Counted from the stretch's first letter, positions 31,792 through 41,486 are shown. The stretch: DNA of 45,948 nucleotides from Enterovibrio nigricans DSM 22720 (GCF_900167155.1 NZ_FUXU01000035.1:1-45948), one strand, 5' to 3'. The notes: a model not told the origin generated them from the sequence alone. A program made the numbers and translations.

Positions 31792-33216
31792 GTGGCACAA
31801 TCCAACGAACCTACATTCTTCTTCTACGATTACGAAACATTTGGTACCAGCCCTGCCCTTGATAGACCTTGTCAGTTCGCAGGTGTACGAACCGATAAAG
31901 ATTTGAACGTTATTGGCAAACCATTGGTTATTTATTGCCAACCACCAAATGATTATCTTCCACAACCTGAAGCATGTTTGATCACAGGGATTACGCCGCA
32001 AACGGCCATGAGACAAGGCCTGACAGAGCCTGAATTTATCGCCAAGATCCATGAAGAACTCTCAGTGCCCAATACCTGTGGTGTCGGTTACAACAACATC
32101 CGATTTGACGATGAAGTCTCTCGCTACACACTCTACCGAAACTTCTTTGACCCCTATGGCTGGAGTTGGCAGAACGGTAATTCCCGTTGGGATTTGCTTG
32201 ATGTCATGCGCGCCGCGTATGCCCTTCGCCCCGAGGGTATCGAATGGCCAGAGAACGATGAAGGACTGACCAGCTTCAAACTGGAGCACTTGTCCGTTGC
32301 CAATGGTATTGAACACAGCAATGCACACGATGCCATGGCGGACGTATACGCCACCATTGAAATGGCAAAGAAGCTGAAAGCCGCACAACCCAGATTGTTT
32401 GATTACCTCTACACACACAGAAATAAAAACAAGCTGACACCACTCATTGATGTGGTTTCTATGAAGCCATTGGTGCATATCTCGGGAATGTTTGGCGTTG
32501 AGCGTGGAAACACCAGTTGGATTGTGCCTGTTGCATGGCATCCAGATAATAAAAACGCGGTGATCACAGTAGATTTGGCACGAGACCCATCACCACTTTT
32601 TGAGTTAGACGCCAGTGCACTCAGAGAACGTCTGTACACAAAGCGTGACAATCTAGGATTAGATGAGCTTCCGGTTCCTGTAAAACTGGTGCACATAAAC
32701 AAATGCCCGATTCTCGCTGAGGCGAAAACGTTGCGACCAGAAGATGCCGAGCGCTTAAACATCGACAGAGCGGCGTGCCTTGATAACCTGAAAAAGCTTC
32801 AAGCTCATCCAGAAATCCGGGAAAAGTTGGTTGAACTCTTTGCGGAAAAACGTGAATACGATGAATCAAACAATGTGGATGCTGCACTCTACGAAGGCTT
32901 CTTCTCTCCTTCAGATCGCTCCACTATGGATATTATCAGGCAGACTAAGCCAGAAAATTTGCCCGCTTTGGATATCCAGGTTTCAGATTCTCGCATTAAA
33001 CCACTTCTTTTTCGTTACCGCGCACGTAATTACGCGTGGACATTAACTGAGCAAGAACAAAAGCAGTGGCATTTGCATCGTCGCGATTTCTTTGAAGAAA
33101 ATCTGCCTGCCTACATGGCAAATTTAGAAGCACTCGCTGAACTCTATCAGGATGATCAAAAAAAAATCGGCGTCCTAAAGTCTGTTTATCAGTACGTTGA
33201 GTCACTCGTTTCTTAA
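31792..33216 (+). CDS. sbcB: Exodeoxyribonuclease I
   Basis: 474 aa from a GTG at 31792 (E. coli 475); an in-frame TTG lies four codons earlier. It degrades single-stranded DNA 3' to 5' in recombination and mismatch repair. DnaQ-type exonuclease motifs are present: DYETFG (Asp13, Glu15), NNIRFDDE, and HSNAHDAMADV. The SH3-like and C-terminal regions also follow E. coli ExoI closely (HKNK-like, KPLVHISGMFG, INKCP, YRARN). It stands alone, followed by a large palindromic hairpin. Confidence 0.96.
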   Translation: MAQSNEPTFFFYDYETFGTSPALDRPCQFAGVRTDKDLNVIGKPLVIYCQPPNDYLPQPEACLITGITPQTAMRQGLTEPEFIAKIHEELSVPNTCGVGYNNIRFDDEVSRYTLYRNFFDPYGWSWQNGNSRWDLLDVMRAAYALRPEGIEWPENDEGLTSFKLEHLSVANGIEHSNAHDAMADVYATIEMAKKLKAAQPRLFDYLYTHRNKNKLTPLIDVVSMKPLVHISGMFGVERGNTSWIVPVAWHPDNKNAVITVDLARDPSPLFELDASALRERLYTKRDNLGLDELPVPVKLVHINKCPILAEAKTLRPEDAERLNIDRAACLDNLKKLQAHPEIREKLVELFAEKREYDESNNVDAALYEGFFSPSDRSTMDIIRQTKPENLPALDIQVSDSRIKPLLFRYRARNYAWTLTEQEQKQWHLHRRDFFEENLPAYMANLEALAELYQDDQKKIGVLKSVYQYVESLVS

Positions 33217-33261
33217 TAAATACAAACAATTAGATCGCATATCTGTTTGGTGACCAGAAAC

Positions 33262-33289
33262 AAACGTCGTTGAAATTTCAACGACGTTT
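33262..33289 (+). terminator. Perfect palindrome after sbcB, probable terminator
   Basis: A 28-base perfect palindrome (arms AAACGTCGTTGAAA and its complement) can fold into a strong hairpin. The following CATTTGAATTTTTG is T-rich but not a clean run. Confidence 0.6.
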
Positions 33290-33353
33290 CATTTGAATTT
33301 TTGTGAATTGCGTCCACACTTTTTAAATAGTAAATGGTGTTTTGGATGAAAAA

Positions 33354-33854
33354 ATGGTCACAAAAGTAAACAGCAGATGTTATCGTTTTTCTGACGTCGA
33401 CTTTGAACCTGAGTCGCGAACGCTGTATTGGAGAGACTGCTCCGTCACGACATTGACCTACGAAGAATGTCGTCTGTTAGAGATGCTCTGCTACCACGCA
33501 GGGCAGGTCTTGTCTGCGCGTGTCCTTTACACATCCACATCGCTACCTGACACAACGTTTACCCAACACCAAAACAGCTTATGTGCATTGCTCGCCAAAT
33601 CGTATCGTCAGGGTGAAAAGGTACTGCCTTTGGATGTCGTGGGTGATCATGGCTATCGGGTTGCTTTGCCGCAAAAAACATACCAGCGGGAAGTGGAACC
33701 TGTGCCTGAGCCTTCAGAGCCTGATGCGTTAGACCTTACGCTGAACCTGCCAGACATTCCGGCTGAGCCACCCAAGAATAAAAAAGCCATTGGTATATCA
33801 ATTGTTTGTGTTTCACTTGTCAGTACAGCTGTTGCGGCCTTCCTTCTGTTCTAA
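33354..33854 (+). CDS. Tail-anchored winged-helix regulator (ToxR/CadC-like)
   Basis: 166 aa from the ATG at 33354 (GGA upstream; a TTG lies four codons earlier). Residues ~10-105 form an OmpR/PhoB-type winged helix: FEPESRTLYWRD, LTYEECRLLEMLCYHAGQVLSARVLY and the wing GDHGYRV. An acidic, proline-rich linker (~108-140) leads to a single membrane span (~144-165) that ends the protein, so it has no periplasmic sensor domain, unlike ToxR or CadC. It may need a partner or sense the membrane itself. It lies between sbcB and lrgA; its target is unknown. Confidence 0.75.
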   Translation: MVTKVNSRCYRFSDVDFEPESRTLYWRDCSVTTLTYEECRLLEMLCYHAGQVLSARVLYTSTSLPDTTFTQHQNSLCALLAKSYRQGEKVLPLDVVGDHGYRVALPQKTYQREVEPVPEPSEPDALDLTLNLPDIPAEPPKNKKAIGISIVCVSLVSTAVAAFLLF

Positions 33855-34013
33855 ACCTAGTTTTTCGCGGCACTCTTCAAATTAGAACCTCGTGATATTG
33901 ACTCGGCCTAACTAGCATCAAACATTATGTGCAAAAATATTCAGCGAAAAGACGAGATTTTTTTGCGATCAACGTACTAAAATTGTCGGGTCACTTTCGA
34001 GAGAGTTTCCAAC

Positions 34014-34361
34014 GTGAAGTACCTGCTAGGCCTCGTCCTCATATTCATTTACTACCTGATAGGCACCCTCCTAACCAAGGCCCTTCATCTACCTATGCCA
34101 AGTAGCATAATTAGTATGTTACTTCTATTCGTGAGCTTAACATCAGGCATCGTTCCTGCCCGTTGGGTTAAAGATGCTTGTACCCTGTTGATTACCGTTA
34201 TGCCGCTATTTTTCATTCCCGCGAGTATGGGGTTGATGGACCATTTCCACCTGCTTATCTCTGAATCCATGCCGCTTCTTGGGGCTACGTTGGTGAGTTC
34301 AATCACGGTGCTAGTCGTGATGTCAAAAATACTTGATAGGTTTCATAAGGAGGCAGAGTGA
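34014..34361 (+). CDS. lrgA: CidA/LrgA family holin-like protein
   Basis: 115 aa with four hydrophobic spans and the family motifs PMPSSIISMLLLF and FFIPASMGLM. Starts at GTG (34014) with GAGAG eight bases upstream. LrgA/LrgB proteins form a membrane pair linked to control of autolysis and, in some bacteria, to pyruvate or other three-carbon transport. It overlaps lrgB by one base (TGATG). Confidence 0.9.
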   Translation: MKYLLGLVLIFIYYLIGTLLTKALHLPMPSSIISMLLLFVSLTSGIVPARWVKDACTLLITVMPLFFIPASMGLMDHFHLLISESMPLLGATLVSSITVLVVMSKILDRFHKEAE

Positions 34362-35062
34362 TGTGGCTGGTAGCGACCCTCGTCGTCTATTTTGTGGCAC
34401 GACAGATTGCACTTAAAGTACGGCACCCAATCTGTAATCCGTTGTTATTGAGCTTGTTGGTACTTATGCCTGCTGTTATCTATTCCGGCGGCACATATCA
34501 CGAGTACTTTGAGCAGAATGAAGCCATCAATTTTATGCTTGGCCCGGCCGTTATCGCACTGGCCTACCCACTGTATGAACAAATGCATGTGATTCGGCAA
34601 CATTGGAAAATCATTCTTGTCGCCTGTCTGGCAGCGTGTCTTGCTTCAATGATATTGGGGGGCGGCTTTGCACTTTTAACCGGTGGCAATTTGAAGATCG
34701 CAGCAACCGTTCTGCCAAAATCCATTTCAACACCTTTTGCGCTGAGTACAGCAGAGCAAATTGGAGGGATTCCTGCAGTATCGGCTGCATTGGTGGTCCT
34801 AGCTGGGCTTTTTGGCGCGCTTATTGGCTACCCGTTGCTAAACATCATGAAAATTAAATCACCATTGGCTCGGGGCCTTTCAATTGGTGCTGTTTCACAC
34901 GCAATTGGTACGGCAAAAGCTGCTGAAACTAACTATCAAGAAGGCGCACTTAGCTCCTTGGCTCTCGTGATATGTGGCATCATGACGACCATTCTCGCGC
35001 CTTTTGTCTATCACCTAACAACATGGTTGCTCTGTGATCAGCTCTCGATGTGCCTCACATGA
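34361..35062 (+). CDS. lrgB: LrgB family membrane protein
   Basis: 233 aa from the ATG at 34361, preceded by AAGGAGG at the ideal spacing; the GTG three bases earlier is less likely. About seven spans and the characteristic block ATVLPKSISTPFALSTAEQIGGIPAV plus SHAIGTAKA. Partner of LrgA, translationally coupled. The two precede cdd, a grouping also seen in Vibrio (from memory), but a CRP-type promoter separates them from it. Confidence 0.92.
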   Translation: MWLVATLVVYFVARQIALKVRHPICNPLLLSLLVLMPAVIYSGGTYHEYFEQNEAINFMLGPAVIALAYPLYEQMHVIRQHWKIILVACLAACLASMILGGGFALLTGGNLKIAATVLPKSISTPFALSTAEQIGGIPAVSAALVVLAGLFGALIGYPLLNIMKIKSPLARGLSIGAVSHAIGTAKAAETNYQEGALSSLALVICGIMTTILAPFVYHLTTWLLCDQLSMCLT

Positions 35063-35090
35063 AATCGAATACATGTGAGATCAACCTAAA

Positions 35091-35115
35091 TAATGTAATG
35101 TAATGTAATGTAACG
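35091..35115. repeat. Pentanucleotide tandem repeat (TAATG)4
   Basis: Four exact TAATG units (35091-35110) followed by a degenerate TAACG, between lrgB and the cdd CRP site. Such a tract can change length by slippage. Confidence 0.85.
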
Positions 35116-35132
35116 CATAATTGCATTACTAG

Positions 35133-35176
35133 AGTGATCAGCATCACATTAAGTTGTGCTATTTTGCCGATAGAAT
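35133..35176 (+). promoter_or_regulatory. CRP site and promoter of cdd
   Basis: AGTGA-TCAGCA-TCACA (35133-35148) matches the CRP consensus TGTGA-N6-TCACA. A -10 TAGAAT (35171-35176) places the transcription start near 35183, with the CRP centre about 42 bases upstream, the class II position. Confidence 0.7.
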
Positions 35177-35207
35177 ACTTGCCCATATACCAAATAACGG
35201 AGCTGCC

Positions 35208-36095
35208 ATGCGAGCCAGCATTAAAGAAGCCATTTCGGGCCTTTCTTCTCCTTTGAAAGAAGAAATGGAAAAGATTGTTAGTTCCCCTGTTTTCGATGCC
35301 ACTATCAGTCCTGAAGACTTTACGTCGCTTTCACTCGTCACAGGCCTTTCAGATGCGGATTTACGCGTTGCATTGCTGCCAGTTGCAGCAGCCTACTCCA
35401 TCGCCCCTATTTCCAAGTTCTACGTCGGTGCGATTGCACGCGGTACGTCGGGCCGTCTTTACTTTGGCGCAAATATGGAGTTTGAAGGCGTTCAATTGAG
35501 CCAATCTGTGCATGCAGAGCAGTCCGCCATTAGCCATGCGTGGATTAAAGGTGAAACAGCAATAACCGACATGACAATCAACTACAGCCCTTGTGGTCAT
35601 TGTCGCCAGTTTATGAACGAATTGAACGGTGCCGATAAGCTGGAAGTGCAGTTACCAGAACGTGACGCGATGTTACTTCACCAGTATCTGCCAGAGCCTT
35701 TTGGCCCAGCAGACCTTGGCATTGAAGCGCCACTCCTTGCGCCGGTAAATCATGGTATGACAGCGCATGAAGATGATGCCCTGATCCAAGCCGCGATGGC
35801 GGCAACAAACCGCAGTCATGCGCCTTATTCGAAAAACATCAGTGGTGTTGCGATTCGTGATAAAGCGGGCAATATCTTCTCTGGTATGTATGCTGAAAAT
35901 GCTGCGTTCAACCCTAGCTTGCCACCGCTACAAGTGGCAATGGTGGCGATGAATCTAGCAGAAGTTCGACACGAAGATATCCAAGACGTGGTTTTGGTTG
36001 AAAAGGCCAATGCAGTCATTAGCCATCTTCAAGACACACAAGCGGTTTTGGAAGCGCTTAACCCCGACATTCCACTGGCTTATTTGGCGGTTTAA
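35208..36095 (+). CDS. cdd: Cytidine deaminase
   Basis: 295 aa (E. coli 294), start [10 protein letters not shown] behind GGAG. Deaminates cytidine and deoxycytidine to uridine and deoxyuridine in pyrimidine salvage; dimer with zinc. Zinc/catalytic residues fall at the E. coli positions: His102 and Glu104 (VHAEQ), Cys129 and Cys132 (PCGHC). The C-terminal half is the non-catalytic repeat of the fold ([18 protein letters not shown]...[12 protein letters not shown]). A CRP site lies upstream and a strong terminator downstream. Confidence 0.97.
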   Translation: MRASIKEAISGLSSPLKEEMEKIVSSPVFDATISPEDFTSLSLVTGLSDADLRVALLPVAAAYSIAPISKFYVGAIARGTSGRLYFGANMEFEGVQLSQSVHAEQSAISHAWIKGETAITDMTINYSPCGHCRQFMNELNGADKLEVQLPERDAMLLHQYLPEPFGPADLGIEAPLLAPVNHGMTAHEDDALIQAAMAATNRSHAPYSKNISGVAIRDKAGNIFSGMYAENAAFNPSLPPLQVAMVAMNLAEVRHEDIQDVVLVEKANAVISHLQDTQAVLEALNPDIPLAYLAV

Positions 36096-36129
36096 CGCCT
36101 CCGCTCAGACAATTAATCAACCAGTAATC

Positions 36130-36160
36130 AAAAAAACGCCAGTCAATCTGGCGTTTTTTG
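36130..36160. terminator. Intrinsic terminator after cdd
   Basis: AAAAAACGCCAG (36131-36142) and CTGGCGTTTTTT (36148-36159) pair perfectly around TCAAT. Confidence 0.92.
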
Positions 36161-36227
36161 TAATATCACTTCCACTGATAGAAAATTTCGTTACTATCAC
36201 ATTTCTCTCACTTTAAGCCATATTCCC

Positions 36228-37115
36228 ATGACTCAACGACATAATCCCGTTCTCGGGGCCACATGGATGCTGACCGCCGGACTCTGCTTCGCCATGGTGA
36301 ACAGCCTTGCTCAGTACGTCAGTTTCCAAATGCAACTGCCTTCCACGACCGTTGCGTTTATACAGTATTTTATTGCTCTTGTTGCCATGGCACCTTGGCT
36401 TCGTTCAATGGGTATCAAGGATGCGTTAAAGACCGAGCATTTCGGTATGCACTGCCTGCGCGTATTTTTTTCTGTTATCGGAATTCAATTGTGGCTTTGG
36501 GCGCTCGCCTATCCGGTCCCGATTTGGCAGGGTATCGCTCTTCTCATGACATCCCCGCTTTTCGCGACCATCGGTTCTGGCCTTTTCCTTAAAGAAAAAG
36601 TCGGGCCAGCACGATGGATAGCAACATTGGCTGGTTTTGTTGGTGCCATGATCATTTTGGAGCCTTGGTCAGATGAATTCACCTGGGCAACCATGTTGCC
36701 CGTCGGCGCTGCCGTGTTCTGGGCAACATACTCACTGATGGTGAAAAAACTGTCTCATCACGATTCGCCAACAACCATGGTGGTCTATCTCCTCGTTTTG
36801 ATCACACCGTTCAATATTGTGTTAGCCATTCCAGAATGGTCTATGCCTTCCGGCACACTCGTCTGGGTTATGTTACTTGGCGCAGGCTTGCTTACCGGAT
36901 TAGCACAATGGGCAATAGCAAAAGCGTATGACGTCGCTGACGCGTCGTTCGTTCAACCATTCGACCATGCAAAGCTCCCTTTGAATGTGCTATTTGGTTT
37001 CCTCGTATTTGGCTGGGCACCACCGGGAAGGCTTTGGCTTGGTGCGGCAATCATCATCTCTGCCGTATTTTTCATTACCCACTGGGAAACGAGAAAAGCT
37101 GCTACCAGCAAGTAA
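36228..37115 (+). CDS. EamA family (DMT superfamily) transporter
   Basis: 295 aa with ten predicted spans in two EamA repeats (~9-140 and ~150-285). Typical signs: PVPIWQGIALLMTSPLFATIGSGLFLKEKVG at the end of the first repeat and LTGLAQWAIAKAYDVADASFVQPFDHAKLP in the second. Inner-membrane exporter, substrate not predictable. Single gene, ended by a palindromic terminator. Confidence 0.88.
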   Translation: MTQRHNPVLGATWMLTAGLCFAMVNSLAQYVSFQMQLPSTTVAFIQYFIALVAMAPWLRSMGIKDALKTEHFGMHCLRVFFSVIGIQLWLWALAYPVPIWQGIALLMTSPLFATIGSGLFLKEKVGPARWIATLAGFVGAMIILEPWSDEFTWATMLPVGAAVFWATYSLMVKKLSHHDSPTTMVVYLLVLITPFNIVLAIPEWSMPSGTLVWVMLLGAGLLTGLAQWAIAKAYDVADASFVQPFDHAKLPLNVLFGFLVFGWAPPGRLWLGAAIIISAVFFITHWETRKAATSK

Positions 37116-37146
37116 ACGCTTTGTTGCTTCTTTCAACCTAGACAAG

Positions 37147-37169
37147 ACCACCTGTACAGGTGGTTTTTT
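37147..37169 (+). terminator. Intrinsic terminator after the EamA gene
   Basis: ACCACCTGT and ACAGGTGGT form a perfect 18-base palindrome followed by a run of T. Confidence 0.88.
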
Positions 37170-37208
37170 CTTATCGCAACAACAAAACTGAATTGAGCAA
37201 AGAAATAA

Positions 37209-37246
37209 AAGCAAACGCTTGCGCAAACGTTTGCTTTGGGTAAAAT
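37209..37246 (+). promoter_or_regulatory. purT promoter with two overlapping PurR boxes
   Basis: AAGCAAACGCTTGCGC (37209-37224) and GCGCAAACGTTTGCTT (37221-37236) both fit the PurR consensus and overlap by four bases. They cover the -35 TTGCGC (37219-37224) of a promoter whose -10 is TAAAAT (37241-37246, 16-bp spacer). Confidence 0.75.
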
Positions 37247-37281
37247 CATCTGCAAATTCTCGTTGTTGATGGAAGAAAATA

Positions 37282-38457
37282 ATGTTAGGAACCGCTACTC
37301 GCTCTGGTGCTACTCGTGTTCTTTTGCTTGGTTCAGGAGAACTGGGTAAAGAGGTTGCGATTGAGTGTCAACGTCTTGGTATCGAAGTCATTGCCTGCGA
37401 CCGATATGCCGACGCGCCTGCGATGCAAGTTGCACACCGTAGCTACGTCGTCGACATGCTCGATGGTGACGCACTGGCTGACATCATCGCTCAGGAAAAA
37501 CCACATTACGTGGTGCCAGAAATTGAAGCCATCGCGACAGATAAACTGGTCGAGCTTGAACAATGCGGTTTAAACGTTGTACCAACCGCTCGCGCAACGC
37601 AGCTAACAATGAACCGAGAAGGCATACGCAGGCTGGCTGCTGAATCGCTGGGTGTACCAACCTCTCCTTATGTGTTTGCCGACTCCCTGGATGAACTTGA
37701 ATGCGGCATTGCAAATGTTGGCATGCCCTGTGTCGTGAAACCGGTAATGAGCTCTTCTGGTAAAGGTCAAAGTGTTATTCGCACAGAAGCTGACATCAAA
37801 GCGGCGTGGGACTACTCACAAGAAGGCGGACGTACGGGCCGAGGTCGCGTCATCGTCGAAGGGTTTGTGCAATTTGATTATGAAATCACCTTGTTGACAG
37901 TCAGTGCTGCCGATGGCATTCATTTCTGTGCGCCTATTGGCCACAGGCAAGAAGACGGTGACTACCGTGAATCATGGCAACCTCAGGTAATGAGTGATAC
38001 CGCGAGACAGGCGGCAGAAGACGTGGCACGTAAAGTCGTCACTGCACTCGGTGGGTATGGTTTGTTTGGTGTCGAATTGTTTGTCCGTGGTGACGAAGTC
38101 CTCTTCAGTGAAGTATCACCTCGCCCACATGACACAGGAATGGTCACGCTCATTTCTCAAGATCTCTCCGAGTTCGCATTGCATGTGCGTGCTTTCTTGG
38201 GCTTACCTATTGGTACTATTCGTCAATTTGGCCCGTCTGCATCTGCCGTTGTATTAGCGGAAGGGTGTTCTGAAAACATCCAGTTTAGTGGTATTGCCGA
38301 AGCTCTCTCTCAACCTGACACGCAGTTAAGACTGTTTGGAAAACCAGACATCGATGGTAAACGACGTCTCGGCGTCGCGCTGGCAAGAGACGGTGACATC
38401 GACTTGGCAATAGAGAAGGCAGTTAAATCGGCGGCAGCAATAAAAGTTACATTCTAA
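37282..38457 (+). CDS. purT: Formate-dependent phosphoribosylglycinamide formyltransferase
   Basis: 391 aa (E. coli 392). ATP-grasp enzyme converting GAR, formate and ATP to formyl-GAR in purine synthesis. N-terminal [14 protein letters not shown] (dinucleotide-like loop), the VPEIEAIAT segment, ATP-grasp [12 protein letters not shown] and the Mg-binding [15 protein letters not shown] are all present. GGAAGA precedes the ATG. Two PurR boxes upstream fit repression by hypoxanthine/guanine through PurR. Confidence 0.97.
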   Translation: MLGTATRSGATRVLLLGSGELGKEVAIECQRLGIEVIACDRYADAPAMQVAHRSYVVDMLDGDALADIIAQEKPHYVVPEIEAIATDKLVELEQCGLNVVPTARATQLTMNREGIRRLAAESLGVPTSPYVFADSLDELECGIANVGMPCVVKPVMSSSGKGQSVIRTEADIKAAWDYSQEGGRTGRGRVIVEGFVQFDYEITLLTVSAADGIHFCAPIGHRQEDGDYRESWQPQVMSDTARQAAEDVARKVVTALGGYGLFGVELFVRGDEVLFSEVSPRPHDTGMVTLISQDLSEFALHVRAFLGLPIGTIRQFGPSASAVVLAEGCSENIQFSGIAEALSQPDTQLRLFGKPDIDGKRRLGVALARDGDIDLAIEKAVKSAAAIKVTF

Positions 38458-38493
38458 TCAAGAAACAACCGCCATTGTGAACACAGGAAAAAT

Positions 38494-38520
38494 TGCCACC
38501 ATTACTGGTGGCGATTTTTT
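38494..38520 (+). terminator. Intrinsic terminator after purT
   Basis: TGCCACC (38494-38500) and GGTGGCG (38507-38513) pair (one G-U-type end) around ATTACT and are followed by A and six T. The T run touches the stop codon of the convergent tpm gene. Confidence 0.8.
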
Positions 38521-39160
38521 ATGGCTTTTCAATCAACCATACTTCTTCGGAAAAATACGACACTGCTTTTCCTTTCGGTGGCCTGTCACACTCGTCATCG
38601 CGATTCAAATGGGTAACCTTGCATGAAGCGAACAATGTCTTAACTTCATCAGCTGTCACGCTGAATGGAGGCCCATCCATTTGGTCTTGGGGGTAGTCTA
38701 ATGTCACCAACAGCATTTTCCCCTTGGGATCCAACAAATCAAGCAATCTTTCAACGTAACGTGTACGCATCTCTTCTGGCAGCGCGATCAGTGCAGCACG
38801 ATCATAAATCAGCGGATAGCTTGTTAACGGAGCAGTAAAGTAATCCCCACTGTATAGCGCGATCTCATCGAACTCATACCGTTTTAATGTCGGGCTAATA
38901 GACGTCACCGTCGGCGTATAAAAATGCTCCGCAAAAAACGCTCTTACTGCTATTTCACTTAGCTCTACGCCTATAACCTCATTGTGCTTGGTCGCTAGCC
39001 AGCTGAGATCTTCTGTTTTGCCACACATAGGAACAAACACAGCGTCACTACGCTGTGGGTCAAGCATCGGCCAATATTTAATTAACAAAGGATTGGTGTC
39101 TGACAGGTGAAAACCTATCTTGTTTTCAGCCCAGCGACTGAACCAAAACTCCTGATCCAT
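38519..39160 (-). CDS. tpm: Thiopurine S-methyltransferase
   Basis: 213 aa, full family length. SAM-dependent methyltransferase; bacterial Tpm also methylates selenium and tellurium compounds. Begins [17 protein letters not shown], with [16 protein letters not shown] (SAM-binding loop), [29 protein letters not shown] and [17 protein letters not shown], all characteristic. GAGGAAT lies upstream of the ATG. Confidence 0.94.
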   Translation of the reverse strand: MDQEFWFSRWAENKIGFHLSDTNPLLIKYWPMLDPQRSDAVFVPMCGKTEDLSWLATKHNEVIGVELSEIAVRAFFAEHFYTPTVTSISPTLKRYEFDEIALYSGDYFTAPLTSYPLIYDRAALIALPEEMRTRYVERLLDLLDPKGKMLLVTLDYPQDQMDGPPFSVTADEVKTLFASCKVTHLNRDDECDRPPKGKAVSYFSEEVWLIEKP

Positions 39161-39290
39161 ACAGTGTTATTCCTCATGAATGCGTTTAGTGCCAATGATA
39201 ACAAGCGAGCCAATGCAGGCAAATAACCAATTGCAGGCGTGTAACTCGGCGAATTACGTGATCTGAATCTCGATTATTTCATTCTAGCTA

Positions 39291-39331
39291 TTGTTTTTAC
39301 CGGAAAATAAAACTACTGTATAGGCATACAG
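39291..39331 (+). promoter_or_regulatory. LexA box over the sulA promoter
   Basis: CTGT-ATAGGCAT-ACAG (39316-39331) is a consensus SOS box with flanking T/A symmetry. The inferred -10 TACTGT (39314-39319), 17 bases after -35 TTGTTT (39291-39296), lies inside it. Confidence 0.85.
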
Positions 39332-39357
39332 TATTGGATATTCATACAGGAATCTTC

Positions 39358-39858
39358 ATGAAACAGACGCATGCGATCTCTCATTCAGTACAAAACTCAC
39401 CTTTTACTCGTTCAGTCGTTCGTGATTGCTACGCACGCGTTGCAACGGGTTCTCAGCGTATTCACTCTCCCATGAACATAGTGAGCAGTGACGTTACATC
39501 TCACCATTTGGTTCCTGTAAAAATCTATCGCGATAACATGAGTGAGTTAGCGTATTTACTACGCTTGCTAAAGAATCTTAGTGAATCAAACAAGTGGATC
39601 ACTTTGATCGCCCCTCCCGCAGGCTTCAGTGCTTCATTGCTGACGCAGGCTGGTATAGATGCAAAACAAATCCGTGTTGCAAGACCGACCTACCAACACA
39701 ACGCATTAAGCCTTTTGGAAAAAGCACTGACCAGCAACACGTCGGCAGTCGTTCTTGCATTTGGCCAAACAGACGACTTCAGAACCGTCGAACAACTGGC
39801 TGCGATCAGCGATACGCCAGCGTTTGTCATTGACGGATTTGCAGCACAATTCCACTAA
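39358..39858 (+). CDS. sulA: SulA-like SOS cell division inhibitor
   Basis: 166 aa from the ATG at 39358 (AGGAA upstream); E. coli SulA is 169. The core SESNKWITLIAPPAGFSASLL, DAKQIRVARPTYQHNALSLLEKALTSN and SAVVLAF follow SulA, which binds FtsZ and halts ring formation after DNA damage. The N-terminal third diverges. The LexA box 27 bases upstream supports the call. I see no lon partner nearby. Confidence 0.88.
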   Translation: MKQTHAISHSVQNSPFTRSVVRDCYARVATGSQRIHSPMNIVSSDVTSHHLVPVKIYRDNMSELAYLLRLLKNLSESNKWITLIAPPAGFSASLLTQAGIDAKQIRVARPTYQHNALSLLEKALTSNTSAVVLAFGQTDDFRTVEQLAAISDTPAFVIDGFAAQFH

Positions 39859-40070
39859 TCGAAAGCCTACAAATGTACGAAGCTATCCTTTGCGCCAGTG
39901 CGTTCCACTGTCTGTTTTAATTGGAACGTACAAAAACCTGAGCACCCACCAGCAACCCTCTCACGCAGAAACAATCTTGCAATCATTAATCCCATTTCTG
40001 AGTAATTCTTGAAGCACCAACTTTAACTATACTTCCCCCACTTATCATGTTCGTTATTTTAGGTTGTACT

Positions 40071-41480
40071 TTGAGCAATAAACTGGATTTAAAAGCACTG
40101 ACAGCACTTGTTATAGGTTCGATGATTGGCGCAGGGGTATTTAGCCTACCTCAGAATATGGCGGCAGTAGCAAGTCCGGGTGCAGTGACCATTGGTTGGA
40201 TCATCACAGGGTTTGGAATGATTTGTTTGGCCCTAACGTTTCAACAATTGATCCAAATTAAACCAGAAATTAAAGGCGGCGTTTTTGGCTATGCTCAAGC
40301 CGGTTTTGGCGACCTCATCGGTTTTTTTTCGGCCTGGGGATATTGGTTAAGTGCAACGGTCGCGAATGTGTCCTACTTGGTAATCGTGTTCAGCACTCTT
40401 GGGCTATTTTTCGACACAAGCACGTTCACTTTATTCGGTAATGGCAACACCCTTTTATCCGTCGCGCTGTCCTCAATACTCATTTGGCTCGTTCACACTT
40501 TGGTGTTACGTGGCGTTCAAACTGCCGCAATCGTAAATTACATTACGACTATCGCAAAGCTGATCCCTATCATCGTCTTTATCATAGTGGCCTTGTTTGC
40601 CTTCCACTGGCATACCTTTACGTTTGACTTCACAGGCGCAAATATTCCAGGGAAAGCCAGTCTGTTTGAACAAATAAAACAGACTATGTTGATCACCGTG
40701 TGGGTGTTTATCGGCGTTGAAGGGGCGGTTGTGGTCTCAAGTCGAGCAAAAAGCGCGACCGATGTAGGTCGCGCCACCATCCTAGGTCTGCTGATTTGTT
40801 TATTTCTTTATGTTTCCGTAACGCTGCTTTCTATGGGCGTGGTGTCAACACCTGAGCTGGCAAAGTACCAAAACCCATCAACGGCCAAAATTCTTGAAGC
40901 GTTGATAGGACAAACCGGCGTGGTTCTTATTGGTGTAGGTCTTATCATCTCCGTTAGCGGTGCATATTTGAGTTGGACACTGCTAGCCACAGAAACGCCG
41001 TACACAGCAGCAAGAGACGGGATGTTCCCTAAGTGCTTCGGGAAAGTAAATGAGAATGGCACGCCGTACAACTCGCTATGGCTTACCAGCATCGTCATTC
41101 AACTGTGTTTGTTTGTTATGTATGCCATTGGCGGCGGATATGATGATCTACTCACCATCGCGTCAGAGATGATTCTTGTGCCCTACCTGCTCGTTGGTGG
41201 GTATCTTATGAAGGTTGCCTACGGTGAAGGACATACTTTGAAAGTGAAGTTTGTCTCCACACTGGCAACGATTTATGGTTTCTGGCTAATTTATGCTTCA
41301 GGAATCCATCATTTGCTGCTCGCCGCTTTGCTCTACATTCCTGGTATCCTGTTCTACTTGGTTGTAAAAAAGGAGAAAGGCGAGCAAAAATTCAGCAACA
41401 GCAGCAAAGCCATTCTTAGCGTTTTGCTGATAGCAGGTATCGCCGCCACATACTTGGTAACCAAAGGTGTGACGCTATAA
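40071..41480 (+). CDS. Arginine/ornithine antiporter-like APC transporter (ArcD/YdgI)
   Basis: 469 aa from a TTG at 40071, the start that aligns with E. coli YdgI; an ATG eight codons earlier has no ribosome binding site. About twelve spans. ALTALVIGSMIGAGVFSLPQNMAAVASPGA, FFSAWGYWLSATVANVSYLVIVFS and TMLITVWVFIGVEGAVVVSSRAKS are near-identical in pattern to YdgI and ArcD basic amino acid antiporters. No arginine deiminase genes are adjacent, so the substrate pair is inferred. Confidence 0.88.
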   Translation: MSNKLDLKALTALVIGSMIGAGVFSLPQNMAAVASPGAVTIGWIITGFGMICLALTFQQLIQIKPEIKGGVFGYAQAGFGDLIGFFSAWGYWLSATVANVSYLVIVFSTLGLFFDTSTFTLFGNGNTLLSVALSSILIWLVHTLVLRGVQTAAIVNYITTIAKLIPIIVFIIVALFAFHWHTFTFDFTGANIPGKASLFEQIKQTMLITVWVFIGVEGAVVVSSRAKSATDVGRATILGLLICLFLYVSVTLLSMGVVSTPELAKYQNPSTAKILEALIGQTGVVLIGVGLIISVSGAYLSWTLLATETPYTAARDGMFPKCFGKVNENGTPYNSLWLTSIVIQLCLFVMYAIGGGYDDLLTIASEMILVPYLLVGGYLMKVAYGEGHTLKVKFVSTLATIYGFWLIYASGIHHLLLAALLYIPGILFYLVVKKEKGEQKFSNSSKAILSVLLIAGIAATYLVTKGVTL

Positions 41481-41486
41481 ACGTCG

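Noticed and set aside
35154-35207. 18-residue extension of cytidine deaminase
   Set aside because: It overlaps the CRP-dependent promoter; the start at 35208 puts the zinc residues at the E. coli numbers.
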